64,000 nt of DNA from Cryobacterium psychrophilum (GTDB lineage: Bacteria > Actinomycetota > Actinomycetes > Actinomycetales > Microbacteriaceae), in contig NZ_SODI01000001.1 in the NCBI RefSeq assembly GCF_004365915.1, positions 2,480,001-2,544,000 on the forward strand, given 5' to 3'. Positions within the stretch are counted from its first letter, which is position 1; each line of letters begins with the position of its first letter. The notes beneath the pieces are model-generated. The model ran no database searches, was not told the origin of the DNA, and worked only from the letters and a program-made list of their open reading frames with translations. The translations under genes were made by a program, and so were the position numbers. Positions 47,403-56,817 of this stretch are shown here, one piece after another.

Positions 47403-48250
47403 TCGGTGCGGAACGCTCCTTCGGCGGCGGCCTCGGTGAGGGCCTCCTCCCATGGGCGCATCGGCTCGAGGCCGGCCGCGCGCCAGGCGTCGTGGCCGAG
47501 CACGGAGTACGCCGGCCGGGGCGCGGGACGCACGAAGGCGGAGCTGTCCGTGGGCAGCACGCGCGCGGGGTCGAGTCCGGCCGACACGAAGACGGCTCGG
47601 GCGAAGTCGAACCAGGTGGTCTTGCCGGAGTTGGTGCCGTGATAAACGCCGGCCGGGGCATCCGCGTCGAGCAGATAGACGATTTGTGCGGCGAGGTCGC
47701 TGGTCCAGGTGGGCTGGCCGAACTGGTCGTTCACCACGCTCACCGTGTCGTGCGTCTCGGCCAGACGCAGCATCGTCTTGGCGAAGTTGGGGCCGTGCTG
47801 GCCGTAGAGCCAGGCGGTGCGCACGATGTACGAAGCGGGCGCGTTCTTGGCGAGCACAAACTCCTCGCCGGCGGCCTTCGTGCGCCCATACGCGCTGATC
47901 GGGTCGAGCGGCGTGTTTTCGGCGTACGGGGTGGTGGCACTGCCGTTGAACACGTAGTCCGTCGACACTTGAACGAGACGCACACCGGCAACGGATGACG
48001 CGACCGCCAGGTTCTTGGCACCCACGGCGTTCACGGCATAGGCCGCATCTTCGTTCGTTTCGGCGTCGTCCACCTTCGTGTAGGCCGCCGCGTTGATCAC
48101 CACGTCGTGGCCCTCAACCGCGGCTGTGACAGCGTCGAGGTCGGTCACATCGAGGTTCTCGCGCGTCAGCGCGGTCACGGTGTGGCCGGCCAGCGCCGCC
48201 TGCAGATCGCGGCCAAGCATGCCGGATGCGCCGGTGATCAAATACTTCAT
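47399..48250 (-). CDS. rmlD: dTDP-4-dehydrorhamnose reductase
   Basis: 283 aa. Last step of dTDP-L-rhamnose synthesis. NADPH motif ITGASGMLGRDLQAALAG, active-site YGRTKAAGEEFV (YxxxK) and VSTDYVFNGSATTPYAE. Not fused to RmlC as in some actinobacteria. 74 bp after rmlB and coupled to the GT4 gene. Confidence 0.95.
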   Translation of the reverse strand: MKYLITGASGMLGRDLQAALAGHTVTALTRENLDVTDLDAVTAAVEGHDVVINAAAYTKVDDAETNEDAAYAVNAVGAKNLAVASSVAGVRLVQVSTDYVFNGSATTPYAENTPLDPISAYGRTKAAGEEFVLAKNAPASYIVRTAWLYGQHGPNFAKTMLRLAETHDTVSVVNDQFGQPTWTSDLAAQIVYLLDADAPAGVYHGTNSGKTTWFDFARAVFVSAGLDPARVLPTDSSAFVRPAPRPAYSVLGHDAWRAAGLEPMRPWEEALTEAAAEGAFRTE

Positions 48251-48324
48251 AGAGCTCCTCTAAACAATGAAAAGTTGGATCTACCCCGTTCGAAAGTACC
48301 GTGAAATCGGAGTTGACGGTGGGG

Positions 48325-49314
48325 CTAGTTGTCGAGAGCGGCGCGAGCCTTGAGGGGCTCCCACCAGCTGCGGTTGTCGCGGTACCACTGCACGGTGTCG
48401 GCGAGGCCCTGCTCGAAGGGAACCTCGGGCGCGTAGCCCAGCTCGGCCTGGATCTTCCCGATGTCTACCGAATAGCGCAGGTCGTGGCCGAGACGGTCGG
48501 CGACGCGGTCGACGTACGACCAGTCCTTGCCGGTGGAGTCGAGCAGCATCTGGGTGAGTTCCTTGTTGGTGAGCTCGGTGCCGCCGCCGATGTTGTAGAT
48601 CTCGCCGGCACGGCCGTTCACGAGCACCATGGCGATGGCGCGGGTGTGGTCGTCGACGTGCAGCCAGTCGCGAATGTTGTTGCCCTCGCCGTAGAGCGGA
48701 ACGTGCAGGTCGTCGATCAGGTTGCTAACGAACAGAGGGATGACCTTCTCCGGGAAGTGGTACGGGCCGTAGTTGTTCGAGCAACGCGTGATCGACACGT
48801 TGAGGCCGTGGGTGCGGTGGTAGCTGCGGGCGAGCAGGTCGCTGCCGGCTTTCGACGCCGAGTAAGGGGAATTGGGCTCGAGGGCGCGCTCTTCGTTCCA
48901 CGAACCCTCGGCGATGGAGCCGTAGACCTCGTCGGTGGAGACGTGCACAAAACGCTTCAGGTTGTTGCGCAGGGCGGCGTCGAGGAGCTGCTGCGTGCCG
49001 AGCACGTTGGTCTCCACGAAAATGGACGCGTCGCGCACCGAGCGGTCCACGTGAGACTCGGCGGCGAAGTGCACGACCGCGTCAATGTCAGGGAACAGGG
49101 TGTCGAGCAGGGCGCCGTCGCGGATGTCTCCGTGTACGAACGAGTAGCGCGGAGAGTCGGCGACCGGAGCCAGATTCTCGAGGTTGCCCGAATATGTGAG
49201 TGCATCCAGCACCACGACCTCGGCGCCTTCGAGGCCCGGGTACTTGTCTTCAATCGTGCGTCGGACAAAGTTGGAGCCGATGAAACCGGCGCCGCCGGTG
49301 ACGAGGATCTTCAT
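48325..49314 (-). CDS. rmlB: dTDP-glucose 4,6-dehydratase
   Basis: 329 aa from ATG 49314. Second step of dTDP-rhamnose synthesis. NAD motif VTGGAGFIGSNFVRRTIED, active-site STDEVYGSIAEGSWNE and YSASKAGSDLLARSYHRT, and NNYGPYHFPEKVIPLFV. The start is 70 bp from the divergent rmlC start, so both pairs probably share one promoter region. Confidence 0.96.
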   Translation of the reverse strand: MKILVTGGAGFIGSNFVRRTIEDKYPGLEGAEVVVLDALTYSGNLENLAPVADSPRYSFVHGDIRDGALLDTLFPDIDAVVHFAAESHVDRSVRDASIFVETNVLGTQQLLDAALRNNLKRFVHVSTDEVYGSIAEGSWNEERALEPNSPYSASKAGSDLLARSYHRTHGLNVSITRCSNNYGPYHFPEKVIPLFVSNLIDDLHVPLYGEGNNIRDWLHVDDHTRAIAMVLVNGRAGEIYNIGGGTELTNKELTQMLLDSTGKDWSYVDRVADRLGHDLRYSVDIGKIQAELGYAPEVPFEQGLADTVQWYRDNRSWWEPLKARAALDN

Positions 49315-49384
49315 GTAGAGGTACCGTTCCGTTCGCTGAGTGGCCCCCGCGATTCTACCGGAAGCGCTTGGTAGACTCCCACTC

Positions 49385-49993
49385 GTGCAGATCCGCGAAC
49401 TCTCCATCCCAGACTCTTACGAAATCACCCCGAAGCAATTCGGCGACGACCGGGGAATATTCCTCGAGTGGTACCGCTTCGACAAGCTTGAGGCCACTAT
49501 CGGGCACTCGCTGAGCCTCGCGCAGGCCAACACGTCGGTGTCGAAGCGTGGGTCCGTGCGGGGCATTCACTTCGCCGACATCCCGCCCAGCCAGGCGAAG
49601 TACGTCACCGCCGTGCACGGCGCCGTTCTCGACTACATCGTCGACATTCGGGTGGGCTCGCCCACCTTCGGTCAGTGGGACAGCGTGCTGCTCGACGACA
49701 CCGATCGGCGGGCCGTCTACATTTCCGAGGGAATCGGCCACTGCTTTGTGGCCCTCACTGACAACGCCACGGTGAGCTACCTCGTGAACAGCACCTTCAG
49801 CCCCGGGCGCGAGCACGGCATCAACCCACTTGACGAAGAGGTCGGACTCGTCTTCCCGCCCGAGGCCGGCGAGCTCTTGCTGTCCCCCAAGGACACGGAT
49901 GCCCCCGGCCTTTCTGCTGCGGTGGCCGCCGGTCTCCTGCCCACCTGGGATGCGGCCCGCGCCTACTACGACTCAATCAACGACAGGAATTAG
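49385..49993 (+). CDS. rmlC: dTDP-4-dehydrorhamnose 3,5-epimerase
   Basis: 202 aa from GTG 49385. Cupin fold; catalytic His in [17 protein letters not shown], with [19 protein letters not shown] and [20 protein letters not shown]. The open frame upstream to 49340 is not family-like. Four bases before rmlA. Confidence 0.95.
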   Translation: MQIRELSIPDSYEITPKQFGDDRGIFLEWYRFDKLEATIGHSLSLAQANTSVSKRGSVRGIHFADIPPSQAKYVTAVHGAVLDYIVDIRVGSPTFGQWDSVLLDDTDRRAVYISEGIGHCFVALTDNATVSYLVNSTFSPGREHGINPLDEEVGLVFPPEAGELLLSPKDTDAPGLSAAVAAGLLPTWDAARAYYDSINDRN

Positions 49994-49997
49994 CGAC

Positions 49998-50858
49998 ATG
50001 CGCGGAATCATTCTCGCCGGCGGTTCGGGCACACGCCTGTGGCCGATCACCAAGGGCATTTCAAAGCAGCTCATGCCCATTTACGACAAGCCGATGATCT
50101 ACTACCCCCTGTCGACGCTGATGATGGCGGACATCAAAGAGATCCTGATCATCACCACGCCCGAGTACAACGAACAGTTTCGTGCGCTGCTCGGTGACGG
50201 GTCAGAGCTGGGCATCCGCATCGAGTATGCCGTGCAGCCGTCGCCCGATGGGCTGGCGCAGGCCTTCATCATCGGTGAGGAGTTCATTGGTGACGACAGC
50301 GTTGCCCTCGTCCTCGGCGATAACATCTTCCACGGCGCAGGCCTCGGCTCTGCCCTCCGTGGCAACCGCGACATCGAGGGCGCCCGCATCTTTGCATATC
50401 ACGTCAGCAATCCCACGTCGTATGGTGTCGTGGAGTTCGACGAGAGCATGACCGCGATCTCCATTGAGGAGAAGCCGTCGACGCCGAAGAGCAACTACGC
50501 GGTTCCGGGGCTGTACTTCTACGACAACTCCGTCATTGAGATCGCAAAGACCATCGAGCCGAGCGCCCGTGGAGAGCTGGAAATCAGCACGATCAACGAG
50601 CGGTACCTGGAACAGGGCACCCTGCACGTGCAGGTTCTTGACCGCGGAACCGCATGGCTCGACACGGGAACGTTCGAGTCGATGATGCAGGCCTCCGAGT
50701 ACGTGCGGGTGATCGAGGACCGCCAGGGTTTCAAGGTGGGCTGCATCGAGGAGATCGCGTGGCGTGCTGGCTGGATCACCGACGCACAACTCGCGGCGTT
50801 GGCCGCACCGTTACTCAAAAGCGGCTACGGGCGCTATCTGGCGGGGCTTGTCGCCTAG
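49998..50858 (+). CDS. rmlA: Glucose-1-phosphate thymidylyltransferase
   Basis: 286 aa from ATG 49998. First step of the dTDP-rhamnose pathway. Nucleotide-binding motif [20 protein letters not shown], then [29 protein letters not shown] and [16 protein letters not shown]. Length is normal. Followed by a short GC hairpin and the start of the low-GC glycan block. Confidence 0.96.
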   Translation: MRGIILAGGSGTRLWPITKGISKQLMPIYDKPMIYYPLSTLMMADIKEILIITTPEYNEQFRALLGDGSELGIRIEYAVQPSPDGLAQAFIIGEEFIGDDSVALVLGDNIFHGAGLGSALRGNRDIEGARIFAYHVSNPTSYGVVEFDESMTAISIEEKPSTPKSNYAVPGLYFYDNSVIEIAKTIEPSARGELEISTINERYLEQGTLHVQVLDRGTAWLDTGTFESMMQASEYVRVIEDRQGFKVGCIEEIAWRAGWITDAQLAALAAPLLKSGYGRYLAGLVA

Positions 50859-50873
50859 GCGGTCTGAGCGCAA

Positions 50874-50889
50874 GGGGCGAACTCGCCCC
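50874..50889 (+). terminator. Short hairpin after rmlA
   Basis: GGGGCG (50874-50879) pairs with CGCCCC (50884-50889), 16 bp after the rmlA stop. No T-run; weak candidate terminator. The rest of the 126-bp gap to the next gene shows no feature I could identify. Confidence 0.4.
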
Positions 50890-50984
50890 GCAATGGTTGC
50901 CGCCATCAATCGCCCCATTCGGAGTGAGACGCGCTAGTGTTGGAACGCTATTTTCAGATGTGACTGAGAGGAACGCGTAGTTAC

Positions 50985-52151
50985 TTGTCTAGAACGAACG
51001 CCGAAGTACTTCTGATCGGTGCTTATGAAAGAGATAATTTCGGAGACCTGCTGTTCTTTCAGCTGACGAAGGAATATCTCGCCGGTCACCAGGTCGTGGC
51101 TGGCTCCATCATTGGCGCTGACATGACTGCCTTGCTCGGCACAACTGTCCACGCGCACAATCCGCTTCTCGCTCAACGCGCATGGGATGCTGTGTGGGTC
51201 GTCGGGGGTGAGGTGGGCGGCGTCACTACCGAAAACGCCCTGGCGATGTCTCTCGGCTCGGACGAAGGGGATATCTTCGATAGCGTTAGTGCGCACGGCC
51301 GGGAAGTTGTCTCGGAATATTTGGCAGACGCCTCGGCGCTTGCCCCCGCGTACCTCCCGGAATTGAAACGATTCCCGCTCAATTTGGATACTCCTCTCGT
51401 TATTAATTCGGTGGGCTTGGGCACGATGTCCCCGGTTGGCAGCTCCCCCGGTGCGAACGCCGCCATTTCCGCGCTTCGCAGTTCAAGGTCGCTGAGCGTC
51501 CGCGACCCGTCTTCTCTTCGGTTCGCGCTGGCCTCTGGACTCAATGCAACTCTGTCGCCTGATATGGTTCATGCAATTCCAATCCTGTATCCGGAACTTG
51601 CAGAAGGAATTGGGCGGCACGAAGCCCCCTATTTCCTCTTTCAATCCAACGCCCACCTCGTCGAGAAATACGGCGCCGAAGCGATTGCCAAGTCTCTCGC
51701 GGGGATCGCACTAGCCACAGGGTGGCGTCCAGTCCTCTTCTTGGCGGGAATAGCGCGGCATCACGACCGTGCAGATCAGTATGATGAGGTCATCTCCATG
51801 CTCACAGCCATTGCGCCAAACCTGAATCCCACGGTCATCGCGACGCGTGCCCCCCTGGAGCTGGCTGCCTGGATCGCCGGGTCTGAGATGTGGATAGGCT
51901 CATCGCTCCACGGACGTATCATTGCTGGGTCGTTCCTTAAGCCGCGGGTCAGTCTCGTGAACTTGAAAGTTGCTACGTATGCGTCCCATTGGGACAGCGA
52001 ATTCCCAGCAGAGGTCGAGGTCGGGGACTTGGGCGATGCCGCTAGCGTGGCGATTTCCGCGGCGCAGGCTCCAGCGGCCATCTCGCAATCCCGGGAACTT
52101 TCGCGCGCGGCGGACCGCGCAACGCGGCAGCTGGTAGAGGAGAACGTGTGA
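50985..52151 (+). CDS. Polysaccharide pyruvyl transferase-like protein
   Basis: 388 aa from TTG 50985. The N-terminal pattern LLIGAYERDNFGDLLFFQLT is that of the polysaccharide pyruvyl transferase family (GxxxxxNxGD), and LSPDMVHAIPILYPELAEG, then EMWIGSSLHGRIIAGSFLKP match its second half. Established: the family adds ketal pyruvate to sugars in secreted glycans. It would modify the polymer made by the downstream genes. Base composition is lower in GC than genes before it. Overlaps the next gene by four bases. Confidence 0.8.
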   Translation: MSRTNAEVLLIGAYERDNFGDLLFFQLTKEYLAGHQVVAGSIIGADMTALLGTTVHAHNPLLAQRAWDAVWVVGGEVGGVTTENALAMSLGSDEGDIFDSVSAHGREVVSEYLADASALAPAYLPELKRFPLNLDTPLVINSVGLGTMSPVGSSPGANAAISALRSSRSLSVRDPSSLRFALASGLNATLSPDMVHAIPILYPELAEGIGRHEAPYFLFQSNAHLVEKYGAEAIAKSLAGIALATGWRPVLFLAGIARHHDRADQYDEVISMLTAIAPNLNPTVIATRAPLELAAWIAGSEMWIGSSLHGRIIAGSFLKPRVSLVNLKVATYASHWDSEFPAEVEVGDLGDAASVAISAAQAPAAISQSRELSRAADRATRQLVEENV

Positions 52152-52459
52152 CCGAGTCGAAATCCCTCGACATTGAGGCTGAAGAGGTTCGACGTCGTCG
52201 GGCGGTCTTGTTCCAGGCTGTCGCAGACTATGAGCACGCCCAGAAAGACGCTGCCCGTCGCATTGCGCGTCTGGTGGCCGAAATGGAGCAGGAGCGCGAG
52301 CAGGCCGTACAGCTACGTGAAACTATCGCACATCACGAAGTCGACATCGCCGATCTTGCCCAAAGTATCGTTCAAATCCGTGCGAGCGCCTCGTGGCGTT
52401 TCACACTTCCACTCCGGGCCGTCGGTCGCGTCATCAGACGCATAGCGGGGCGCTCGTAG
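52148..52459 (+). CDS. Small coiled-coil protein of the glycan cluster
   Basis: 103 aa from GTG 52148 (GTGA overlap with the pyruvyl transferase-like gene). Residues about 10-80 form one long charged helix with heptad-like pattern (LFQAVADYEHAQKDAARRIA and so on). The C-terminus ASASWRFTLPLRAVGRVIRR is a basic amphipathic end that recurs in glycosyltransferase-linked coiled-coil proteins. I infer a scaffold or chain-length ruler at the membrane; there is no direct evidence. Confidence 0.6.
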   Translation: MTESKSLDIEAEEVRRRRAVLFQAVADYEHAQKDAARRIARLVAEMEQEREQAVQLRETIAHHEVDIADLAQSIVQIRASASWRFTLPLRAVGRVIRRIAGRS

Positions 52460-52472
52460 CCCGTCGCGAGGT

Positions 52473-53366
52473 CTAGTGGGCGCGCCGTTCCTCAACGCGC
52501 GCTCGCAGGCCCAGCCCAATTTTGAGAACGACGCGCACCGGCCACATGTGGGCACCGGAGTACTTCTTAGACAAGAACTTGGTTGCGCTGTCATGGTGCG
52601 CTCGAATCATCTCGGCAGCGTTCTCCTGGGTTGAATGCGCTCCGGTGTGAACTACGACCGCGGCGGGTTCGTAGACGTTGCGTAGGCCCAGTTTGCCGAT
52701 GCGATATCCGAGGTCAACGTCCTCGAAGTACATGAAGTAACTTTCGTCAAAGCCGTGCAGTTCCAGCAGAACGTTCCGGCGCACCAAGAGGCAAGCTCCG
52801 GAAAGCCAGCCAGCGTCGCGCCGCAGGAGGCTGGCACCGGCGTCGGGACGATATGTTCGAGTCCAGGGGTTCCGCGGCCAGAAATTCGCGAAGAGTGCGT
52901 GACCTACGCCTGAACGGAGGGAAGGAATGGTGCGCGCTGAGGGGTAAACTTCCCCGTTCGAGGAGAGGATGCGCGGGCCGATCGCGCCCACGGTCGGGTC
53001 ATCGTCGACTGCGTTGATCAGCGTGTCTATGGTGCCAGCACTTAGTGTGACGTCGGGATTGCTAATCAAGACCCACTCGACATCAGGCCGAAGTCCTTTG
53101 ACCGCCGCATTGATTGCGTGCCCGTAGCCTCGGTTGGAGGCGAGAGGCAGGTAGCACGCACCCGCCGCCGCCGCCATCATCGCAATGTCGTTCACTCCGG
53201 TGGACGGTTTGTTGTCAGCGACGACGATGTCCACGGCACCTTGGGAGGCACCCGGGATAGTGGCAAGAAATGGGCCAAGCACGTCGGCTGACCCGTAACT
53301 TACGGTCACCACAGCAACACGCGTGGGGGTTGTCTCGTGGAGGCTGATGGTGACCATTCGATTCAT
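52473..53366 (-). CDS. GT2-family glycosyltransferase (rhamnosyltransferase-like)
   Basis: 297 aa. GT-A fold: VAVVTVSYGSADVLGPFL, DIVVADNKPSTG, WVLISNPDVTLSAG (DXD region), CLLVRRNVLLELHGFDE and YFMYFEDVDLGYRIGKLG. It resembles WbbL-type rhamnosyltransferases, which use the dTDP-rhamnose made by the rml genes. The only gene of this stretch on the minus strand; divergent from the next glycosyltransferase gene across 188 bp. Confidence 0.87.
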   Translation of the reverse strand: MNRMVTISLHETTPTRVAVVTVSYGSADVLGPFLATIPGASQGAVDIVVADNKPSTGVNDIAMMAAAAGACYLPLASNRGYGHAINAAVKGLRPDVEWVLISNPDVTLSAGTIDTLINAVDDDPTVGAIGPRILSSNGEVYPSARTIPSLRSGVGHALFANFWPRNPWTRTYRPDAGASLLRRDAGWLSGACLLVRRNVLLELHGFDESYFMYFEDVDLGYRIGKLGLRNVYEPAAVVVHTGAHSTQENAAEMIRAHHDSATKFLSKKYSGAHMWPVRVVLKIGLGLRARVEERRAH

Positions 53367-53554
53367 AATCGTAATCGTTGTCGTGCAGTGGATGTAGTTC
53401 TAGGTTAGGTCAAATTGCTGATACCGGCCCAATGTGTGATTGCGGCCCGCATATGGGTGTCGTGCCCATGGTACCTACAGCGTCCCTTGCTAGACTGAAT
53501 GTATATGGCTAGATACAATCAGGATCAGCAGCCGATAAGGGTCGAGGAAAACTT

Positions 53555-54850
53555 TTGAGCATGTTTAACAGGAGTTTTCGCATCATTCGCGAACACGGTC
53601 TGAGAACGTACATCGGCAAAGTGCTGCACATTGCACTTCGCCCGGGGCGCATTTTGCGTGCGGAGGGCCCCCGAGCTTTCGCGGCACGAAGCTTTCGGAA
53701 GGCCGGCGCCAAGCTGACTCGCCACGTGCCGATCATGCTGGTCGCGAGCGACGATGCTGCTCGGTTGGATTGGACTCAAAATCCCGATTGGCTGGGACAG
53801 ATGACGACGGTTGAGGATGGCCCAGTCAATATCGGCTGGATCATGTCTCCTCCCGGGCCAGAAAGCGGCGGTCACCAGAACCTTTTTCGGTTTATCGACA
53901 TCGCCGAAAAGGCGGGCCACCGTTGCTCAATCTATCTCTACACAACGGGCGCGCAAGATGTAAGCATTACGGACATACGGGCCATGCTTAAGTCCTCTTC
54001 CGCGTACCCGGAGGTCGCAGCGAGTATCGCGATGTACGACCCCGCACTGGGAGTCGCCCGTGACACTCAGGCGCTGTTCGCCACCGGCTGGGAAACGGCC
54101 TACCCAGTATTCCTGGACAAGACCAAGGCCCGACGATTCTACTTTGTGCAGGATTACGAAGCCAGTTTCTATCCCCTAGGCAGTGAGTCGCTTCTCGCAG
54201 GAAATACGTATCGCTTCGGCTTCCACGGCATTACGGCCGGGGGCTGGCTGTCCCATAAGCTCGCAACCGAGTACGGGATGACGACCGACCACTTCGACTT
54301 CGCGGTCGACAAGACTCACTACAGCGTTACCAACCTTGTGCGACGCAATGAGGTGTTCTTCTATGCGCGCCCCGTCACGCCTCGACGTGCATTCGAATTC
54401 GGGTTGCTTGCATTGGAAGAGTTCGCTCGAATTAAACCCGATGTGAAAATCAACCTTGCAGGTTGGGATGTGTCCAACTGGGTGATCCCGTTTGAGTACA
54501 CGAATCTCTCAAGCCTGGATATATCCGAGCTCAACGCCGTCTATAATCGCTGCGCGGCGGGGCTAGTCATGTCGCTCTCAAATATGTCGCTACTTCCTTT
54601 GGAATTGCTGTCGAGCGGTGTGACTCCGGTCGTCAACGACGGCCCGAACAACCGGCTTGTGTCGGACAATCCGTTCATCGAGTACGTGCCGGCTTCTCCG
54701 AAGGCTATCGCTCGCAAGATGGCCGAGGTCTTTGACCACCCAGATGCCGTCGCTCGTTCGGTGGCGATGTCGGAGTCCGTTGCCAACATCAACTGGTCAG
54801 ATTCGGGAAGCCAATTTCTAAGTGCATTTGAGGGAGCCATGCGTGGCTAA
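53555..54850 (+). CDS. WsaF-like glycosyltransferase
   Basis: 431 aa. TTG 53555 has GAGGAAA at proper spacing; ATG 53561 is the alternative. Residues 85-430 match the WsaF-like GT4 (rhamnosyltransferase) pattern: PVNIGWIMSPPGPESGGHQN, RFYFVQDYEASFYPLGSESL, and VVNDGPNNRLVSD near the end. The N-terminal 80 residues are basic and may dock at the membrane. Stop overlaps the epimerase start by eight bases. Substrates unknown; rhamnose is likely from context. Confidence 0.8.
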   Translation: MSMFNRSFRIIREHGLRTYIGKVLHIALRPGRILRAEGPRAFAARSFRKAGAKLTRHVPIMLVASDDAARLDWTQNPDWLGQMTTVEDGPVNIGWIMSPPGPESGGHQNLFRFIDIAEKAGHRCSIYLYTTGAQDVSITDIRAMLKSSSAYPEVAASIAMYDPALGVARDTQALFATGWETAYPVFLDKTKARRFYFVQDYEASFYPLGSESLLAGNTYRFGFHGITAGGWLSHKLATEYGMTTDHFDFAVDKTHYSVTNLVRRNEVFFYARPVTPRRAFEFGLLALEEFARIKPDVKINLAGWDVSNWVIPFEYTNLSSLDISELNAVYNRCAAGLVMSLSNMSLLPLELLSSGVTPVVNDGPNNRLVSDNPFIEYVPASPKAIARKMAEVFDHPDAVARSVAMSESVANINWSDSGSQFLSAFEGAMRG

Positions 54851-55772
54851 GGTTGTCGTAATCGGGGCCAACGGCTTTATTGGATCTCATCTGGTAGATG
54901 CGTTGGTGCTCGCGGGACACGAGGTCTCCGCGTTCGACCGATACAGCACAAGCCGTCCCACCTTCGTTGCAGCAGGTGTGCGCGTCATTCAGGGTGAGTT
55001 TCTCAGCCGCGCTGATTTGGAAAGCGCGGTGTCCGGGCAGGAGTATGTCTTCCATTTCCTGTCGACCACGAGCCCCGCGACAGCGGAGGCAGATCCCACA
55101 CTAGATATACGCACGAACATTGCTCAGACCGTGGAATTGCTCGAATCGTGTGTCGCGGCCGGCGTGAAGAGATTTTATTACGCGTCAACAGGTGGTGCCA
55201 TCTACGGCCCCCAGAACAAAGCCGAGTATTCGGAGACCGACCGCGCCCTTCCTATTTCTCCTTATGGTATCGGGAAGCTGTCTATCGAACATTATCTCCA
55301 CTACTTCCGCACGAAGCACGGACTCGAATCCACGTCGCTGCGCATCTCCAATCCCTATGGAACGAGACAGAAACCCAACAAGAAGCAGGGCCTGATTCCG
55401 ATAGCCCTGAGGCAGATTGTTTTGGGCCGGCCTGTAATTCGTCTAGGCAGCGGCTCCATGGTGCGCGACTATGTGTATGTCGAAGATCTCGTCCGGATGG
55501 TCATCCCCATGGTCGGTGTTGAAACAGGGCACGACTTGTACAACTTGGGGAGCGGTCAGGGACATTCGGTGAGTGACATAATCGAGTCTCTTCGTCGTGT
55601 CACGGGACTTGATTTTGACGTAATAGAGAGGCCCAAGCCCCCAACCTTTATTGATCGAGTCGTGCTCAACATCGAGCGCTACCGATCCGAATTCGGACCG
55701 GCTGACCTCACGGCCCTCGACGAGGGGGTTCGCATGACCTACCAAGAGATTAGGGGTCAGTCCATTGACTGA
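54843..55772 (+). CDS. NAD-dependent sugar epimerase/dehydratase
   Basis: 309 aa from GTG 54843. Extended SDR: AKVVVIGANGFIGSHLVDAL, active-site YYASTGGAIYGPQ and SPYGIGKLSIEHYLHYF (YxxxK), and SNPYGTRQKPNKKQGLIP. It is near UDP-glucose 4-epimerase or GDP-sugar reductases; the exact reaction is not clear. Overlaps both its neighbours by 8 bases, so the three genes are coupled. Confidence 0.85.
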   Translation: MAKVVVIGANGFIGSHLVDALVLAGHEVSAFDRYSTSRPTFVAAGVRVIQGEFLSRADLESAVSGQEYVFHFLSTTSPATAEADPTLDIRTNIAQTVELLESCVAAGVKRFYYASTGGAIYGPQNKAEYSETDRALPISPYGIGKLSIEHYLHYFRTKHGLESTSLRISNPYGTRQKPNKKQGLIPIALRQIVLGRPVIRLGSGSMVRDYVYVEDLVRMVIPMVGVETGHDLYNLGSGQGHSVSDIIESLRRVTGLDFDVIERPKPPTFIDRVVLNIERYRSEFGPADLTALDEGVRMTYQEIRGQSID

Positions 55773-56742
55773 GCAGCCACTGGTGACCGTAGCCATCCTC
55801 ACCTACAACGGTGAGGTCTACCTAGAGCAGATATTGAGGGAGGTGTCGGCACAAGACGTTGCTGGCGATATCGAAGTCCTTGTGATCGATTCCGGTTCGA
55901 CGGATTCGACATTAGACATCGTCGGACGCTTTCCGAACGTGAAGCTGCACGAAATTCCGAACTCGGAGTTTGGACATGGTAAGACGAGAAATTTGGCCGC
56001 GCAGCTCGGGACCGGCGAGTACATCGCGTTCCTCACGCACGACGCCATTCCGGTGTCAAGAGAGTGGCTTCGCGAGCTCCTCGCGCCCTTTGAGTTCGAT
56101 GAGAGCATCGTTGCGGTCATGGGCAAGCAGATTCCTCGAAGGGGCTGCTTCCCGCTCCTCAAGTACGAAATCAACGGCGTCTTCGCGGGTTTCGGACCAG
56201 ACTTCGGAACGTCGATCTTCTACAAGGATCAATTCGTTCAGAGCGAGGGCGTTCTCAACGCCATCAGTTTCTACTCGGACGTGAATTCTGCGGCGCGGCG
56301 TGATTTTCTCGTCAACACGCTGCCGTATCGGGACGTACGTTACGCGGAAGATCAGCTGTTCGGAAAGGACCTGATCGAGGCAGGATACAAGAAGGCATAT
56401 GCGGGACGTGCCGCCGTTGAGCACTCTAACGACCTTACGCGGGACGAATACCGCCGTCGCATCTTCGATGAAACGGTCGGACTGCGGCAGATTGGATTCC
56501 CGATCCCGGTGCTGAGCGAGAAGGGGCAGATTAGGCTCACCCTCCGTGGCATCGCGGGGGACACCGTGCGGATTCTGCGTGACGGAGACTTCGGCTGGAA
56601 GCGCAAGCTGTACTGGCTGGCACTTAATCCCACCTACCAGATTGTCAAGTGGAAGAGTTATCGTGCGTCCACCCTTGTTGATCTGGGCGATGCTGAAGCT
56701 GTGAAGTCAGGCTCGCTCGAGCACAGTCGTAAGTCGCGCTGA
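55765..56742 (+). CDS. GT2-family glycosyltransferase
   Basis: 325 aa from TTG 55765. GT-A fold: VTVAILTYNGEVYLEQILRE, LVIDSGSTDSTLDI, EYIAFLTHDAIPVSREWL (DXD-equivalent), and RYAEDQLFGKDLIEAG. Typical of rhamnan or O-antigen chain enzymes (family members labelled rhamnosyltransferase). Ends with a hairpin shared with the convergent ABC gene. Confidence 0.87.
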   Translation: MTEQPLVTVAILTYNGEVYLEQILREVSAQDVAGDIEVLVIDSGSTDSTLDIVGRFPNVKLHEIPNSEFGHGKTRNLAAQLGTGEYIAFLTHDAIPVSREWLRELLAPFEFDESIVAVMGKQIPRRGCFPLLKYEINGVFAGFGPDFGTSIFYKDQFVQSEGVLNAISFYSDVNSAARRDFLVNTLPYRDVRYAEDQLFGKDLIEAGYKKAYAGRAAVEHSNDLTRDEYRRRIFDETVGLRQIGFPIPVLSEKGQIRLTLRGIAGDTVRILRDGDFGWKRKLYWLALNPTYQIVKWKSYRASTLVDLGDAEAVKSGSLEHSRKSR

Positions 56743-56783
56743 CCGAGCCGCCACCCCGGCACTGACACTGCGAGAAGTGTATG

Positions 56784-56811
56784 GGGCACCAGGTCAGCAG
56801 ATCTGGTGCCC
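56784..56811. terminator. Bidirectional terminator between GT2 and Wzt-like genes
   Basis: Perfect 9-bp arms GGGCACCAG (56784-56792) and CTGGTGCCC (56803-56811) between convergent stops at 56742 and 56818. Confidence 0.75.
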
Positions 56812-56817
56812 GTGACG

